A DNA stretch of 64,000 nt from Septoria linicola (Eukaryota > Ascomycota > Dothideomycetes > Mycosphaerellales > Mycosphaerellaceae), in NCBI GenBank assembly GCA_024114885.1, contig CP099418.1, positions 5,208,001-5,272,000 on the forward strand. The letters are read 5' to 3'. Of this stretch, positions 31,785-44,363 are shown one piece after another. The notes beneath the pieces are model-generated. The model worked only from the letters and a program-made list of their open reading frames with translations, was not told the origin of the DNA and did not search any database. Numbering within the stretch: the stretch's first letter is position 1; each line of letters begins with the position of its first letter. The translations under genes and the position numbers were made by a program.

Positions 31785-33596
31785 ATGTCGACTGCCATGA
31801 AGCGCCTTTCGACGCTCGCTGCGCATTTCGTTCCTGCTTCAAGTTCTCCTACTGCTGCAGACAATAGCACTACCGACAACATGGCGTCCTCCACCACGAA
31901 TGGAGTCCAGCAAGCATATCACATCCACCAGCTCAGTCCGACATTCTTTCTACCGAGAGCGGCCGCTATCGAGCCCAATGCTATTGCTTCGGTGCACAAG
32001 ACTGCCAACGGCAAGATGCTGCGAAGGTCATATCAGGATACAGCTGATCGCGCACGAGGATTGGCATATTACTTGAAGAAGCATGGTTTCAAGAGAGTCG
32101 GCATACTATGCACCAACACGCCGGCTTTCTTGGAGTCGATATATGGCATTGGCGGAGCGGCCGCGGTCAATGTTGCAATCAATTATCGACTGAAGATGGA
32201 CGACATTACCTACATTTTCGATCACGCCGAAGTCGATCTCATTATCGTTGATGCTGAGTTTCGGCATCTGCTGGACGGGTATCGTCAGCAGCATCCAAAT
32301 GTCCCTTTCATCGTGGATACAGACACAGATCAGGATAGCGGCGAATTCGATCGCGCAGTCCTCGAAGGCCTGGAACACGATACAACATCTGGAGGTCATG
32401 GTTGGGCTGGCCTGGAAACTCAAGTGGCGCATGAGGACAGCATGGTCGCGTTGGCATATACTTCTGGCACTACCGCTCGGCCCAAAGGTGTTGAGTATAC
32501 GCATCGCTCGGCCTACCTTGCAGCACTAGCAAATGTGATCGAATCGAACATGAACGTCGCGCATCCCAAGGCAGACAGAGCACATTATCTCTGGACTCTG
32601 CCGATGTTTCACGCCATGGGCTGGACTTTCCCATGGGCTGTCACAGCTGTTCGTGGCACCCACTACTGTCTGCGCAAAATCGATTACCCCTACATTTGGA
32701 AATTGCTTAAAGAAGAGCAGATCTCGCATTTCAACGCCGCTCCAACAGTCAACACGCTCCTTTTAGCAGATTCCAACGCTGTCAAACTCGAACATCCTGT
32801 CCGAGTAACAGTCGCGGCTTCACCACCTACTGCTCACCTGTTCCAGCAGATGGAAGAGCACAATCTTCGACCCGTTCACGTCTATGGCCTGACAGAGACT
32901 TACGGGCCCATCACCAAGGGCTACCAGCTGCCTGAATGGGAATCCCTCGAGACGAAAGAAAAGTACGCAAAGATGGCACGTCAAGGCCATGGTTTCATCA
33001 CATCTCTTCCTGCTCGTGTGATCAAGACCGATCAGGACGATTCTGGCTCATGGGGTGCTGCAGAGGTGATTGAAGACGTGGCCAAAGATGGCAAGGAGAT
33101 CGGTGAGATTTGCTTCATTGGCAATATCTGTGCGAAAGGGTACTACAAAGATCCCGCGGCGACGAAGAAGCTGTTTGCAGGTGGGGTTCAGCACTCGGGA
33201 GATTTGGCAGTCTGGCATCCGGATGGCTCTATCCAAATCTTGGATCGTGCGAAAGACATCATTATTTCCGGTGGAGAGAATATTTCCTCTGTTGCTTTGG
33301 AGGGCATGTTGGTGACGCACCCCGACATCCTGGAGGCTGCGTGCGTGGCGGTGCAAGACAAGCAGTGGGGCGAGCGACCTAAAGCCTTCGTCACCGTGAA
33401 GCCGGGAGCCGCGAAGAAGGGTCTGAAGGGTGAGGATATCATCCAGTGGGCCAAGAACGCGAGTGGTATCTCGCGATTCATGGTGCCTAAAGAGATCGAG
33501 ATCATCGACGAGCTACCTAAGACTTCGACTGGAAAGGTCCGAAAGAATGTCCTAAGAGATTGGGCGAAGGGCGCAAAGCGAGAGACAGGTCCTTGA
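31785..33596 (+). CDS. AMP-binding acyl-CoA synthetase-like enzyme
   Basis: 603 residues from the ATG at 31785; the frame extends 14 codons upstream without an ATG. It belongs to the adenylate-forming superfamily, which activates a carboxylate with ATP and transfers it to CoA. Core motifs in order: ALAYTSGTTARPKGVEYTHR (P-loop, A3), HVYGLTETYGP (A5), SGDLAVWHPDGSIQILDRAK (A7-A8), IIISGGENISSVALEG and LPKTSTGKVRKNVLR (A10 Lys). HAMGWTFPWAV is typical of the medium-chain/aromatic acyl group. The N-terminus (MKRLSTLAAHFVPASSS) is weakly presequence-like. No SKL-type peroxisomal signal ends the protein (it ends ETGP). The acyl substrate cannot be read from sequence. Confidence 0.88.
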   Translation: MSTAMKRLSTLAAHFVPASSSPTAADNSTTDNMASSTTNGVQQAYHIHQLSPTFFLPRAAAIEPNAIASVHKTANGKMLRRSYQDTADRARGLAYYLKKHGFKRVGILCTNTPAFLESIYGIGGAAAVNVAINYRLKMDDITYIFDHAEVDLIIVDAEFRHLLDGYRQQHPNVPFIVDTDTDQDSGEFDRAVLEGLEHDTTSGGHGWAGLETQVAHEDSMVALAYTSGTTARPKGVEYTHRSAYLAALANVIESNMNVAHPKADRAHYLWTLPMFHAMGWTFPWAVTAVRGTHYCLRKIDYPYIWKLLKEEQISHFNAAPTVNTLLLADSNAVKLEHPVRVTVAASPPTAHLFQQMEEHNLRPVHVYGLTETYGPITKGYQLPEWESLETKEKYAKMARQGHGFITSLPARVIKTDQDDSGSWGAAEVIEDVAKDGKEIGEICFIGNICAKGYYKDPAATKKLFAGGVQHSGDLAVWHPDGSIQILDRAKDIIISGGENISSVALEGMLVTHPDILEAACVAVQDKQWGERPKAFVTVKPGAAKKGLKGEDIIQWAKNASGISRFMVPKEIEIIDELPKTSTGKVRKNVLRDWAKGAKRETGP

Positions 33597-35112
33597 GGTG
33601 TTTGCTGAGCACGGTGCTGCGGTGATATCCATGTAGTCGTTGAATTTTTGTTCGTCTTGTGTAGATCTTGTATAGTCAGATTTCAATCTTGCAACTGTTA
33701 ACACAGCATGTCAAAGGAGAGTACTTATGAGCCTCACAGCCCGTTGTGAATCCAACTGCAAGATCTTTACATTGTCTGCCTCCAGCAGTGTCCGTCAGGC
33801 TTGTAATGTCCTCGCGCGTCTGGCCCTCCAGATTGATCGTTATACACTGCGGGTGAGGAAATGCCAGGTAAGACTTCACTAATCGTTGGTGATAGTGCGA
33901 TTGATGTAAGCTGGTCACATCATTGCTCCCGACGCTGATCTTAGAGGCTCTGAGCAACATCGTCCATGCTAGTGCTCCCGTCCGGTCGATGCGAAGCACA
34001 AAGCAAAAACTGCCACAATAGCGACTCCTATACCAACCTGTCTGCACATGCTGTCTTTGTCAGAACAGTTGGTATTTGTGTTGCAAGGTTGGCTGTTGCT
34101 GGCCGTTTGATGAAGTAGATCACCCCTGCAGGCTAGTTATCTCGAAGGCTACACAAGCTCCCGCGCCCCTTCCGGGACAAAATACGTGTGGGGTTCCACC
34201 CACGCCCACAACTGTTGTCCAGTGTTTGCGAGAGACGCAACTTGTCCACATGATCAAAATGCAGTCCATGGGAAAATCTGAGGCAGGTAAGCTGGCGGCC
34301 GCATGCCGGGCCTGGCCGGACCAGAGGGTTGTTTGCAGCACCGAAGCCGAAACGTGTGAAGATCCCGCGACGCTCTGGAATAAGATCGTCCAAGATCTTG
34401 TATTTTCATGCCTGGTCCTCAGCAAACGTTGAGCTTGTCGCAACGCTGTCCGGTCGCAACAGTGAGCGGGTTAGTGTTCGTGCATCTGTCATATGCAAGT
34501 AGAACGTATGGTCAAATCTCGCTCAAATATATCGCTGCCAGCGTTTGCGCCTGAAGATGGCCTGAAGGCAAGCTGGTGGCTGCAAGGGGCCGATCAAGCC
34601 TTTTTGCGAAAGTATGGCATAACTTTGCTGCAGCCGTGGCAAGCCAAACGCGCTGTAGAAAGGACTAGCAGGCACTTGAGATGAAATGCAAACGTGCTCG
34701 GATGAGCAGGGAAAAGGCGATGAACGCATTCGCCGTCTCGATGGACTTTTTCGAGTGTTCGTTGATGCAAAAGAGAAGGAGGCGCTGAGTGGACAGTCGC
34801 ACCTACCCGGCGCGCATTAGCTCCCGCGCTTGCCAAGGTCGCGCTTCTCTGAGCAACAGATAAAGGCGAGTGATCCGCACGCAACAACGCGCCGGGAAAA
34901 AAGTGTTCCTCGCCGCGACTGTGCCTTTTGATTGGCCACGCACTACCACCTGCAGACTGCGACTTTCGTGTTCCATCAGAATACACGACTCACTTCACCA
35001 CTATCTCGCGCAAATGCGATAGCATCTCGATGGACGACTCCGGAGTTGGGTTCCTCTTCTTGCACTTCGCACGCGTGGTCATTTCATGATCTGAACCGCG
35101 TTTGGTGCGAAC
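33597..35112. other. Intergenic region upstream of mot1 with possible small secreted ORF
   Basis: About 1.5 kb. On the minus strand at 34049-33676 a hydrophobic leader (MCRQVGIGVAIVAVFALCFA) is followed, in a different frame, by a cysteine-containing stretch (PQCITINLEG, GRQCKDLAVGF, TCCVNSCKIEI). No convincing intron links the two, so it is not called as a gene. The remainder shows nothing recognisable. Confidence 0.45.
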
Positions 35113-38100
35113 ATGACGACTTCACGGTAAGCATAATGCATGTCATTCCATATCGCACTAGCGATGTCCACGTGACAGAGGTATCCACTCTTACTGCTTC
35201 AACATACTGATCAGAATACAGACTTGACCGCTTGGTCGTACTATTGGAGACTGGATCTACCCAACTAATTCGAAACACAGCCGCGCAACAGCTCGCGGAC
35301 GTCCAGAAGAATCACCCGGACGAGTTATTCAACCTTCTCACTCGAGTTGTTCCGTATCTGCGATCACCATCATGGGATACGAGAACAGCTGCCGCTCGTG
35401 CTATAGGTGGCATAGTCGAGCACGCTGAAAAGTATGACCCTAACTCCACGCTCGACGGTGCACAAGACGAGATTAAACCAGATCTGAACGGAAGCCTCAA
35501 GAAGGAGGACTCCACAGCATCAGCTTCGCCTGACCAGCTTGCATTGTCTACCCTGGATGTGGAAGCCATTCTGACGTACGGCAAAGAACTGCTCGGTAGT
35601 GCTGGCAAGCAGTACGACTTCAACCTGGCTGGCCTCAATGCCACTGAACGACTTGCTGCTCAGAAGAAGACCTTGACTAAACGTCTCGGTCTAGGTGGCG
35701 AGTACATCGAAGATGACCTGGTCAGCGAGAAGGACATCACGATAAGATCGTCGATGGCCACACCTGCTCTGCCACGCCTCGAGACTGCAGGTAGCAAGGC
35801 TGGAGCCGACGATGCGATCATGAAATCACCCGACGAAAGCACCCCTCAAACTCCTGCTGGCGGCGAGATGAGTAAGCGACAGCTGAACATGCTCAAGCGA
35901 CGACGCAAAGAGGAGCTGAAGCGCGATAACAAGAAATTTAAGTACGACTTTGCCGTTCGACGTGAAAGTACCAGCATAGCACCGACGCCAGCGGACGACA
36001 TCAAAGCAGAAGTCAAGCAGGAACCCGATGCCAATGGGAATGGTGACTACTTCTCCATAGATCGTAAGGGAGGCGACGATGACTCAAAGGTTGTTTCCGA
36101 GTTCAAGGGAGCACCAATCGCGGAAAAGTCGACTCTTGTCAGTGATGCTGAAGAAGAAGGCAACGAGTGGCCCTTTGAGCGACTGTGTGAGTTCTTGACA
36201 GTTGACCTCTTCGATCCGGCATGGGAGATCCGACATGGCGCTGCTATGGGCTTGCGTGAGATCGTGCGTGTGCATGGAGCTGGAGCGGGACGACGTGCCG
36301 ACAAATCACGGGAGGAAAACGACGCGCTGAATCGAGCTTGGCTGGACGACCTAGGCTGCCGAATCTGCTGTGTCTTCATGCTGGATCGCTTCGCGGACTA
36401 CGTCTCCGACAACGCAGTTGCGCCCATTCGCGAAACTGCTGGACAGGTACTGGGCGCAGTGCTGCAATTTCTACCCGCTGCATCAGTGCACGAGATCAAT
36501 CGCATACTTTATCGCCTGGTCATGCAAAAGGATCTCAAGGTGTCTCGAAGAATTTGGCATGCCTGTCATGGCGGCATGATTGGTATGCGCTACCTGGTCG
36601 CAGTTCGCACGGATCTTCTCTTTCAAGATCGCTCGTTGATGGATGGCGTTCTTGAATGTGTTATCAAAGGACTCGGCGATCAAGACGACGATGTGCGCGC
36701 CGTCAGTGCTGCGACGCTCATCCCAGTGGCAAAGGAATTTGTTAATGTCCGTTCCGTTGAGCTGGGCCACTTGATCGGAGTGGTTTGGGAGTGCTTATCC
36801 AGCCTGTCAGATGATTTGAGCGCTAGTACCGGATCAGTCATGGACCTCTTGGCCAAGCTGTGCAGCTTTCCAGAAGTGCTGTCAGCCATGAAAGAAAACG
36901 CTGCAGCAGATCCCCTGCAGTCCTTCGATGAGCTTGTGCCCAGGCTCTACCCCTTTTTGCGACATACAATCACCAGCGTGCGATCGGCTGTTCTACGTGC
37001 ACTCCTGACATTCATTAACATCGACGGCACTGATACCAAGGGCTGGATCAATGGCAAGGCGCTTCGCTTGGTTTACCAGAATCTTCTCGTCGAGCGGAAC
37101 GATGGTGTGGTGAAGTTGTCGCTCGAAGTATGGAACTCACTCGCCGACGCATTGGGCGCAAGGACTTCCTTGGCATTCCAGCAGGAGTTCGAGCCCCACG
37201 CAGTACCTTTACTGCAATTGACAACACACCCGATTGGCATCAGCCGACACTCAATACCAATGGATGCCACACTGTTCATCAAGCCATCTGGCCAAACATA
37301 TGCACCTCTTGCCAGCGCACATAGATCATCACCTGTCAATGGTTCCGAGCCAGCGAAGAAACGTCGACGATCGGACAAAAAGGAGAGTTCGCTGCCGCCG
37401 GTCACGAGTACTTCGCACAACATAGATGCGGCGATAATGCAAGGCGACATCGATCTCGTAGGTGTCGATGTGATGATTAGGAGTCGCATATTCGCAACAC
37501 GCGCGATGGGTAAAGCCATCTCCCTGTGGCCCACTGATCAGAGGCATGCATTCTTTGCATCCAAGTTGATGCCCAGTCTCAAATCGCCATATGGATCTAC
37601 GCAGCTCTTCACGGCCATGACGTTCGAAGGATTCGCCGCCACCACGACCGATCGAGATCAGCTCGCCTCCGAAGCAGCCGCAGAACTTCGTACGCTTGTT
37701 GAAGATGAGCGGCCTGGCTGGTATAACGATCTGAGCAGCTACTTGCGCATCGTGCGTGCTCAATGCCAGCAGTTGATGAATGTGTTGGAGAATGATGCAC
37801 ATGTGCCGGCGGAGAAGCTCCCAATAATGGCGGCAATCTGTCAAGGAGAGCCCGAGGCCGGGAAGAACGCATTTGGAATCACTGATGCCGAGAAGGTTAT
37901 TACCAAAGATTTCGAGCGTCTGAAGAATGGCATGACCACGATGCAGCGTATGGCAGCTGCCGATCATCTCAGCACAGCCAGCATGGACGTGCAAACAGCC
38001 ATAGCAGATGCAAAGACTGCTCGAGCACAAGCTGACCTACGCATTCGGTCAACCGCGGCAGCAGCACTGATCGCCTTCCAAGCTATACCGAAGAAGCCAC

Positions 38101-40904
38101 AATTCGCGATCAAGGCCGTGATGGACAGCGTCAAGGAGGAGGACAATTCCGACTTACAACACAGAACAGCATCCGCTGTAGCAAATCTGATTGCACAGCT
38201 CGTCGCTAACGAACGCCATAAGGTGGTGGAGAAAGTCGTGGGCAATCTGGTGAAGTTCTGTTGCATGGAGACCGGTGAGACTCCCGAGTTCCACCCGAAC
38301 GCAGACAAGGAGATCGGAATCTTGTCCCTCCAAAAGGACGAGGACATACAGGACCGACCGGACGCTGCCAAGTACGAACGCGAAGTCAAAGCTGCTCGAA
38401 TCACTCGACGTGGTGCGAAGGACGCGCTTGAGCAGTTGTGCATCAAGTTTGGCGCCGACATATTCGTCAAGGTTTCCAGGCTGCAAGGTCTTATTGAGGG
38501 GCCTATTCGACACTGCTTCACGACTGACCTACCTGCGAACATAACAGATCCCGATACGTCTATTGGGCAAGAAGCGGTTGACGCATTGTCTACATTACGT
38601 GCACTGGTGGCCACGCTGGATCCAGCCCTCCACTCTTGGGTGCTATCATTACTGCCGTTTGTCGCTCGTGCACTGCAAAGCAAGCTAGCAGTCCTACGCT
38701 ACACTGCGGCCAAGTGTTTCGCCAGCGTCTGCAGCGTCATCACTGTCCAAGGATTCACGATGTTGGTGGAGCAAGTCATACCACCGATCAACAACGCCCA
38801 CGAAGTCGTCGAGCGACAAGGTGCCATCGAGTGCATCTACCACCTGATACAGGTCATGGGCGACGGCATTTTGCCCTACGTAATCTTCCTTCTGGTGCCA
38901 GTTCTTGGACGCATGAGTGATTCAGATCCGGGCGTTCGTCTTATCGCGACCACAGCCTTCGCGACTCTTGTGAAGCTTGTGCCCCTCGAAGCTGGTATTC
39001 CTGACCCTGAAGGCCTGCCGCAAGCACTGCTCGAGGGACGAGAACGAGAGCGCAAATTCATCTCACAGATGCTGGACCCGAAGAAGGTCGAGCCTTTCAC
39101 CATTCCCGTGGCTATCAAAGCCGAGCTTCGATCATATCAACAAGAGGGTGTCAACTGGCTTGCTTTTCTAAACAGGTACAACCTCCATGGAGTGCTTTGC
39201 GACGACATGGGTCTTGGAAAGACACTGCAGACTCTTTGCATTGTTGCCAGCGACCACCATCTTCGAGCTGAAGAGTTCGCCAAGTCGCAAGCGCCTGATC
39301 AGCGCCGCCTACCATCACTCATCATTTGCCCTCCCACACTGACTGGTCACTGGAAGCAAGAAATCCGAACATATGCCCCATTCCTCACAGCTGTGGCGTA
39401 TGCGGGACCACCGCCTGAACGAAGCAAAGTGCGCGAGCAGTTGGCTACGGCAGATATTGTCATCACGTCGTACGAGATCGCGCGTAATGATGTCGAGATC
39501 TTGCTCCCGATCAACTGGAATTACTGCGTGCTTGATGAAGGACATTTGATCAAGAACCCCAAAGCAAAAGTCAGCCAGGCCGTGAAGCGACTGATGAGCA
39601 ATCATCGCCTCATCCTCTCGGGCACGCCTATCCAAAACAACGTCTTGGAGTTGTGGTCGCTGTTCGACTTCTTGATGCCGGGCTTCTTGGGAACGGAGAA
39701 AGTCTTCCAAGATCGCTTCGCGAAGCCAATCGCAGCAAGCCGGTTCGCAAAGTCTTCGTCCAAAGAACAAGAAGCCGGCGCGCTAGCCATTGAGTCTCTG
39801 CACAAGCAGGTACTCCCATTCCTGCTGCGCCGCCTCAAAGAAGAAGTCTTGAATGACCTTCCTCCCAAGATCTTGCAGAATTACTACTGTGACCTATCTG
39901 ACCTCCAGAAGAGATTGTTTGACGATTTTACGAAGAAAGAATCCAAATCACTACAGGCGATGGCTGGAAGCGCCGACAAGGAAGCGAAGCAACACATCTT
40001 CCAGGCCCTACAGTACATGCGTAAACTCTGTAATTCGCCCGCCATGGTCATGAAGGAGGATCACAAGCAGTACAGCGCGATTCAGGATATGCTTGCAAAA
40101 CAAGGGTCGAATCTGAAAGATCCCAAGCACGCTCCGAAGCTTACCGCTCTGCGCGATTTACTACTCGACTGCGGCATCGGCGTCGATGTTAGCAACGATG
40201 GCGGAGTTCCGTCTGCCGATCAGGCAGTCTCGCAGCATCGTGTTCTGATCTTCTGCCAGATGAAGGAGATGTTGGACATGGTTGAGGGCACAGTACTCAA
40301 AAAGATGCTGCCCAGCGCAACCTTTGCACGCCTGGACGGTTCTGTCGAAGCCTCAAAGCGTCAGGACATTGTCAACCGCTTCAATTCTGATCCATCGATC
40401 GACTGCTTGTTGCTCACAACAAGCGTTGGTGGACTTGGTCTCAACTTGACTGGTGCTGATACCGTTATCTTCGTCGAGCACGACTGGAACCCACAGAAAG
40501 ATTTGCAAGCCATGGATCGAGCGCATCGTATCGGACAGAAGAAGGTCGTCAATGTCTACCGCCTCATCACAAGAGGTACACTTGAGGAAAAGATTCTCAA
40601 TCTGCAACGCTTCAAGATTGATGTCGCTTCCACGGTCGTCAACCAGCAAAATGCTGGCCTGGGTACTATGGAAACCGATCAGATCCTCGATCTCTTCAAT
40701 CTGGGCGAGACTGATCCAAACCTCGCCATCAGTGACAAACCTGAGGCTAACGGAGTCGACGAGTCGAACGCTGTAGATGCCGAGGGCAACATGCGTGAGA
40801 AGGGCAAGAAGGGCATTCTCGATGAGCTTAGTGAGCTCTGGGACGATAAGCAATATGAAGAGGAGTTTAACCTCGATGGCTTTTTGAAGACCATGAAAGC
40901 ATGA
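35113..40904 (+). CDS. mot1: Mot1/BTAF1, TBP-removing Swi2/Snf2 ATPase
   Basis: A 14-nt first coding exon (35113-35126, MTTS plus part of R), a 95-nt intron (GTAAGC...ATACAG) and one long exon (35222-40904); 1898 residues. The splice gives RLDRLVVLLETGSTQLIRNT, the conserved Mot1 N-terminus. HEAT repeats fill roughly residues 1-1290 and grip TBP. A Swi2/Snf2 motor follows: LCDDMGLGKTLQTLCIVA (motif I), LDEGHLIKNPKAKVSQAVKR (DEGH box), LILSGTPIQNNVLELWSLFD, then the helicase C lobe with LLLTTSVGGLGLNLTGADTV and QAMDRAHRIGQKKVVNVYRL. Mot1 uses ATP to dislodge TBP from DNA. Length and domain order match the family. Confidence 0.96.
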
Positions 40905-41169
40905 TTGTCATGGATTGATGACACGGGCATGATTTGTAGCTGTAGCATAGCATGGCGTTTCTGAGCGGACAGTGAATCGAGCATCATTTAGCGCGGCGGG
41001 TATAAGAGCTGAGGTCGATGGATGAAAGCTATGTACTAGTATCGAACAGGGCCCAGGTCCATTTCTGCACACGAACCCATCGATCTGCGCCATCTCCTTT
41101 GATGCATGCCGGCCCAGCAATGCGCGCGATTTGCTATAATTCTTTTGTTCCTTGCCAAATGCCGTGATT

Positions 41170-41837
41170 TTATAGTTTCTTCCAGTAAGGCGATGGCTGG
41201 CTAGCATCTTGCTGACTGCAAACGCACGAACGATCATCGGAGCTGATGGCAAACACTAGTCAGTCATGTCCATCAAAACCCGAGGGATTGATTCGACCTA
41301 CCGATCTTTCTGGTAGGAGTAGCCACTGAAGCCACAGGCAGCATCACATTGCTTGGTCTGATCGACACAGTTGGGTCCTTCAAGTTGAACACATCCCCAC
41401 GCGCCTTGGTTCTTGCAGTGTTGCCAACCATCGTATGGACATTGGTCACCGTAGAGCACTGGTCCTGGCGCAGGACCTCCTTGTGGCTGACTCGCATCTT
41501 CTTGACTACAAACGCAGGTGCGATCATCGGATCTGTTACATAGAGCAGACACCAGTCAGGGATTGAGCTTCACAAAGCTGATAGATTTTTAGACGTACCG
41601 ATCTTTCTGGTAGGCATAGGGAGTCCAGCCGCAGGCTGCATCACACTCTCTGGTCTGGTCGACGCAGTATGGCCCTTCTAGCTGGACACAACCCCATGCG
41701 CCTTGGTTCTGGCAGTGTTGCCAACCGTCGTAGGGGCATTGGTCGCCGTATAGCGCCCGCTGTCGCCAGCCTTGACCAGCAACGGTGCTGACGAGTGCCA
41801 AGGCACTGGCTGCGATGAATGAGAATGAGGCACGCAT
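41170..41837 (-). CDS. Secreted protein with two duplicated 8-cysteine modules
   Basis: Three exons: 41837-41599, 41532-41302 and 41242-41170; introns of 66 nt (GTACGT...TAACAG) and 59 nt (GTAGGT...CATCAG), both with CTGAC branch points; 180 residues. A signal peptide (MRASFSFIAASALALVSTVA) is followed by two copies of one module. Each module begins LYGDQCPYDGWQHC and runs through GAWGCVQLEGP, CVDQT, CDAACG and YQKDR, then crosses an intron into SDDRxCVCSQxDASQP. That is eight cysteines per module. The 52-residue main parts of the two copies differ at only eight positions. Both introns split the same Arg codon after its second base, so exon 2 (231 nt) is phase-symmetric and looks like an exon duplication. 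The family is unknown to me; small size, Cys density and secretion suggest an effector or surface protein. Confidence 0.88.
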
Positions 41838-42811
41838 GTTTTGGGGTTGTCGTGGATTGTGCGTAAGGAAGTGCTGTGTTCTGCTGGGAACTCAAACAGA
41901 ACATGCCGCAGGCAGCGCGGTGTTTATACTTGCTGAATGAGGCTCCGTCGGAGCGAAGCGGCTCTCGCTTGTAAATATTGACCTGCATCTGCCTTGTATG
42001 GTCAAAGATGTAATTAGAGACCACCCAGGCTCATCTCATTCCGGAACAACTGGGATGGAATGTGATTCGTATGGCCATCTTCCGCTGCGAGGGTGTACAC
42101 ACTGTAATGGCAAGGCTATGCCCGTCTCAAATTTTGCGTGGCATGCTATGTTAGGATTGAGGACGTGGTGGCGGGGTTGGACGTTGATCCTGTGAGTGCG
42201 ACGGTCACGCGGCCTTGTTGTTTTCTTCAGAGATTCGAGGTGGAGGATGCTCCTCCGTGCCCGTAGAGGACGTGTATCAGTCGACCATCACCGTTGGCTC
42301 ATTGATCACAAATTCGGATTCCTGCATTCCTGCAGACGACTTACACATCACAATTATAGCACAGGTAACATGCCGGAATTGGAGCATCGATACTCTCATT
42401 GACACTGGTAGTCGCAGCGAATATCTTAAGAGGCAAGCGTCTTTGTTCCAGAGATCTCGTATCTCGATCGCACGGTCGTTGTACAAGCACGCCAGCTTCC
42501 TTCCACGGGTACATCTCGCGAGGTCAAGAGTAGAACCGACGTCTTGCAGCCGCGTTTGGACGTGTGATGAGAAGTTCTGTCGACGTCGCGAACATGCTTG
42601 GGAACAGGAAAGTGAAATGTGAGCTGGTCAGCGTGGATGGATCATGTGCCGAGGCCGTCAATGGGCCGAGCCGGTCCCGATCGGGCAAGAGCTCTTTCCA
42701 ATAACAACTTGCAACTATTAAATACCGCGAACAATACAACTTGTTGGATCACCTCGGGAACCACCTTTATACATATAGTATATCTGACTAAGGGCGCAAG
42801 AAATAGCCAGC
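41838..42811. other. Intergenic region between divergent secreted-protein and hut1 genes
   Basis: Shared upstream region of two head-to-head genes. It holds a TATA box for the minus-strand gene and AT-rich stretches near 42716-42726 and 42765-42785 before hut1. Small frames (for example 42215-42622) carry no motif. Confidence 0.5.
41922..41929 (-). promoter_or_regulatory. Probable TATA box of the two-module secreted protein gene
   Basis: GTATAAAC on the minus strand, about 85 bp upstream of the ATG at 41837. Position and sequence fit a TATA element, as often seen on strongly induced secreted-protein genes. Confidence 0.5.
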
Positions 42812-44091
42812 ATGTCAAAATCTAACGGCACTGTACGCCGAAAGCAGGCTAATGGAGACTTGCCGGACATCGTGGCCAACAGTGCGAGCATAACTGGAAA
42901 GCATGATATTGCACTTGAGAAGTCGCGTCGTACGGACGATTCTCCCACTTTGCTAGACCTTTTGATATGTATTGGTGGCATCTACGCATCTTTGTAAGTC
43001 GATAAGCAGAGCAATGGCGGATCTTTACTGACAGCAATAGTCTCACATGGGGTGTCTTGCAAGAACGAATCACGACAATGAACTATGGCACCGAGACACA
43101 ACGTGAGGTCTTCAAATACCCGGTGGTCATGAACACGGTGCAGTCGACATTTGCAGCGCTCTTTGGGTACATCTTTGTGTCGCTGACACGAAAGTCACCA
43201 ACGGATCTCCCTATCATCCCCAACAAGAATATATTATGGTACCTCCTCCTGGTAGCCTTGACATCGGCACTTTCATCACCTTTCGGATACTCCAGCCTCC
43301 AATATGTTGACTATATCACCTTCATCTTGGCAAAGTCATGCAAGCTGGTACCTGTCATGTTGCTGCATGTTACGCTCTATGGCAAGAGATACCCACTGCA
43401 GAAGTATGCCGTAGTCGCACTGGTCACGACTGGCGTAGCTCTATTCACGCTGTCACAGTCTGGTGGTAAGAAGAAAAAGGGCGCTGATGGCAACAGCGCC
43501 TTTGGCTTGGCTCTACTCGGCATCAACCTTCTTCTGGATGGCGTGACGAATGCTACCCAGGACTCTATCAATGCGAAGTTCAGCCCATACACTGGACAGC
43601 AGATGATGTGTGCACTCAACGTCATGTCGACTTTTGTGCAATCAGCGTACCTTGTCCTCTTTCCCTTTCTTGCACAGAGCGGGCTGGGTGCGATAGTGGG
43701 ACAGGACTTGTTCAAAGGTGCTGGTGAGCTTTCGCAGGCTCTGGCATTCATACAGCGGCACCCAGCTGTAGGTTGGGACATACTTGGCTTTGCGATCACT
43801 GGCGCGCTGGGACAGGTCTTCATCTGTGAGTCGTGGCATCCAGGGTATGCATTTGCAATACACTAACATCTCACAGTCAGAACATTATCGAAGTTCGGCA
43901 GTCTAGTTTTGGTTGGTGTGACAGTCACTCGAAAGATGCTCACCATGATTATCTCAGTCGTATGGTTCGGCCACGCATTGAGCGGCATGCAATGGCTCTC
44001 CGTTGCTCTTGTCTTCTTGGGCATCGGCTTGGAGGCATATCTGAGCAAAGTCGAGAAAGAGAGAAAGCTACTTCAAAAGAAGTCTGCATAG
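42812..44091 (+). CDS. hut1: UDP-galactose transporter homologue HUT1
   Basis: Exons 42812-42993, 43041-43825 and 43877-44091; introns 47 nt (GTAAGT...CAATAG) and 51 nt (GTGAGT...CTCACAG); 393 residues. The spliced protein is a polytopic nucleotide-sugar transporter of the SLC35B/HUT1 group: LTWGVLQERITTMNYG, FKYPVVMNTVQSTFAALFGY, YSSLQYVDYITFILAKSCKL, PVMLLHVTLYGKRYPLQKYA, LLLDGVTNATQDSIN and TVTRKMLTMIISVVWFGHAL are conserved blocks. The C-terminus ends KKSA, a KKxx-type ER retrieval signal, so it should reside in the ER. HUT1 is proposed to carry UDP-galactose (or UDP-glucose) into the ER lumen. Confidence 0.93.
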
Positions 44092-44363
44092 GAAGCAGAT
44101 GGACTCTGCATAGGAAGATGCACACCATCTACTACAGATCTAGAACTCGGTAATGGGGCCACTCACGTGCGCCTTTCTTGAACGGGCTAGTCGCTTGCTA
44201 TACACAGGGATGCGCGAGCAGCTAGTGTCCCTGCCTGAAGCTTATTGAATTCCATTCGCCGAGATTCCAACCTTCGTTCGTTCGTCCACATCTACAACTA
44301 AATTAGACACCTCGAACTAATCTAGATCGAGTCCAGCATAGATCCTTCGCTGTAACTGACACG

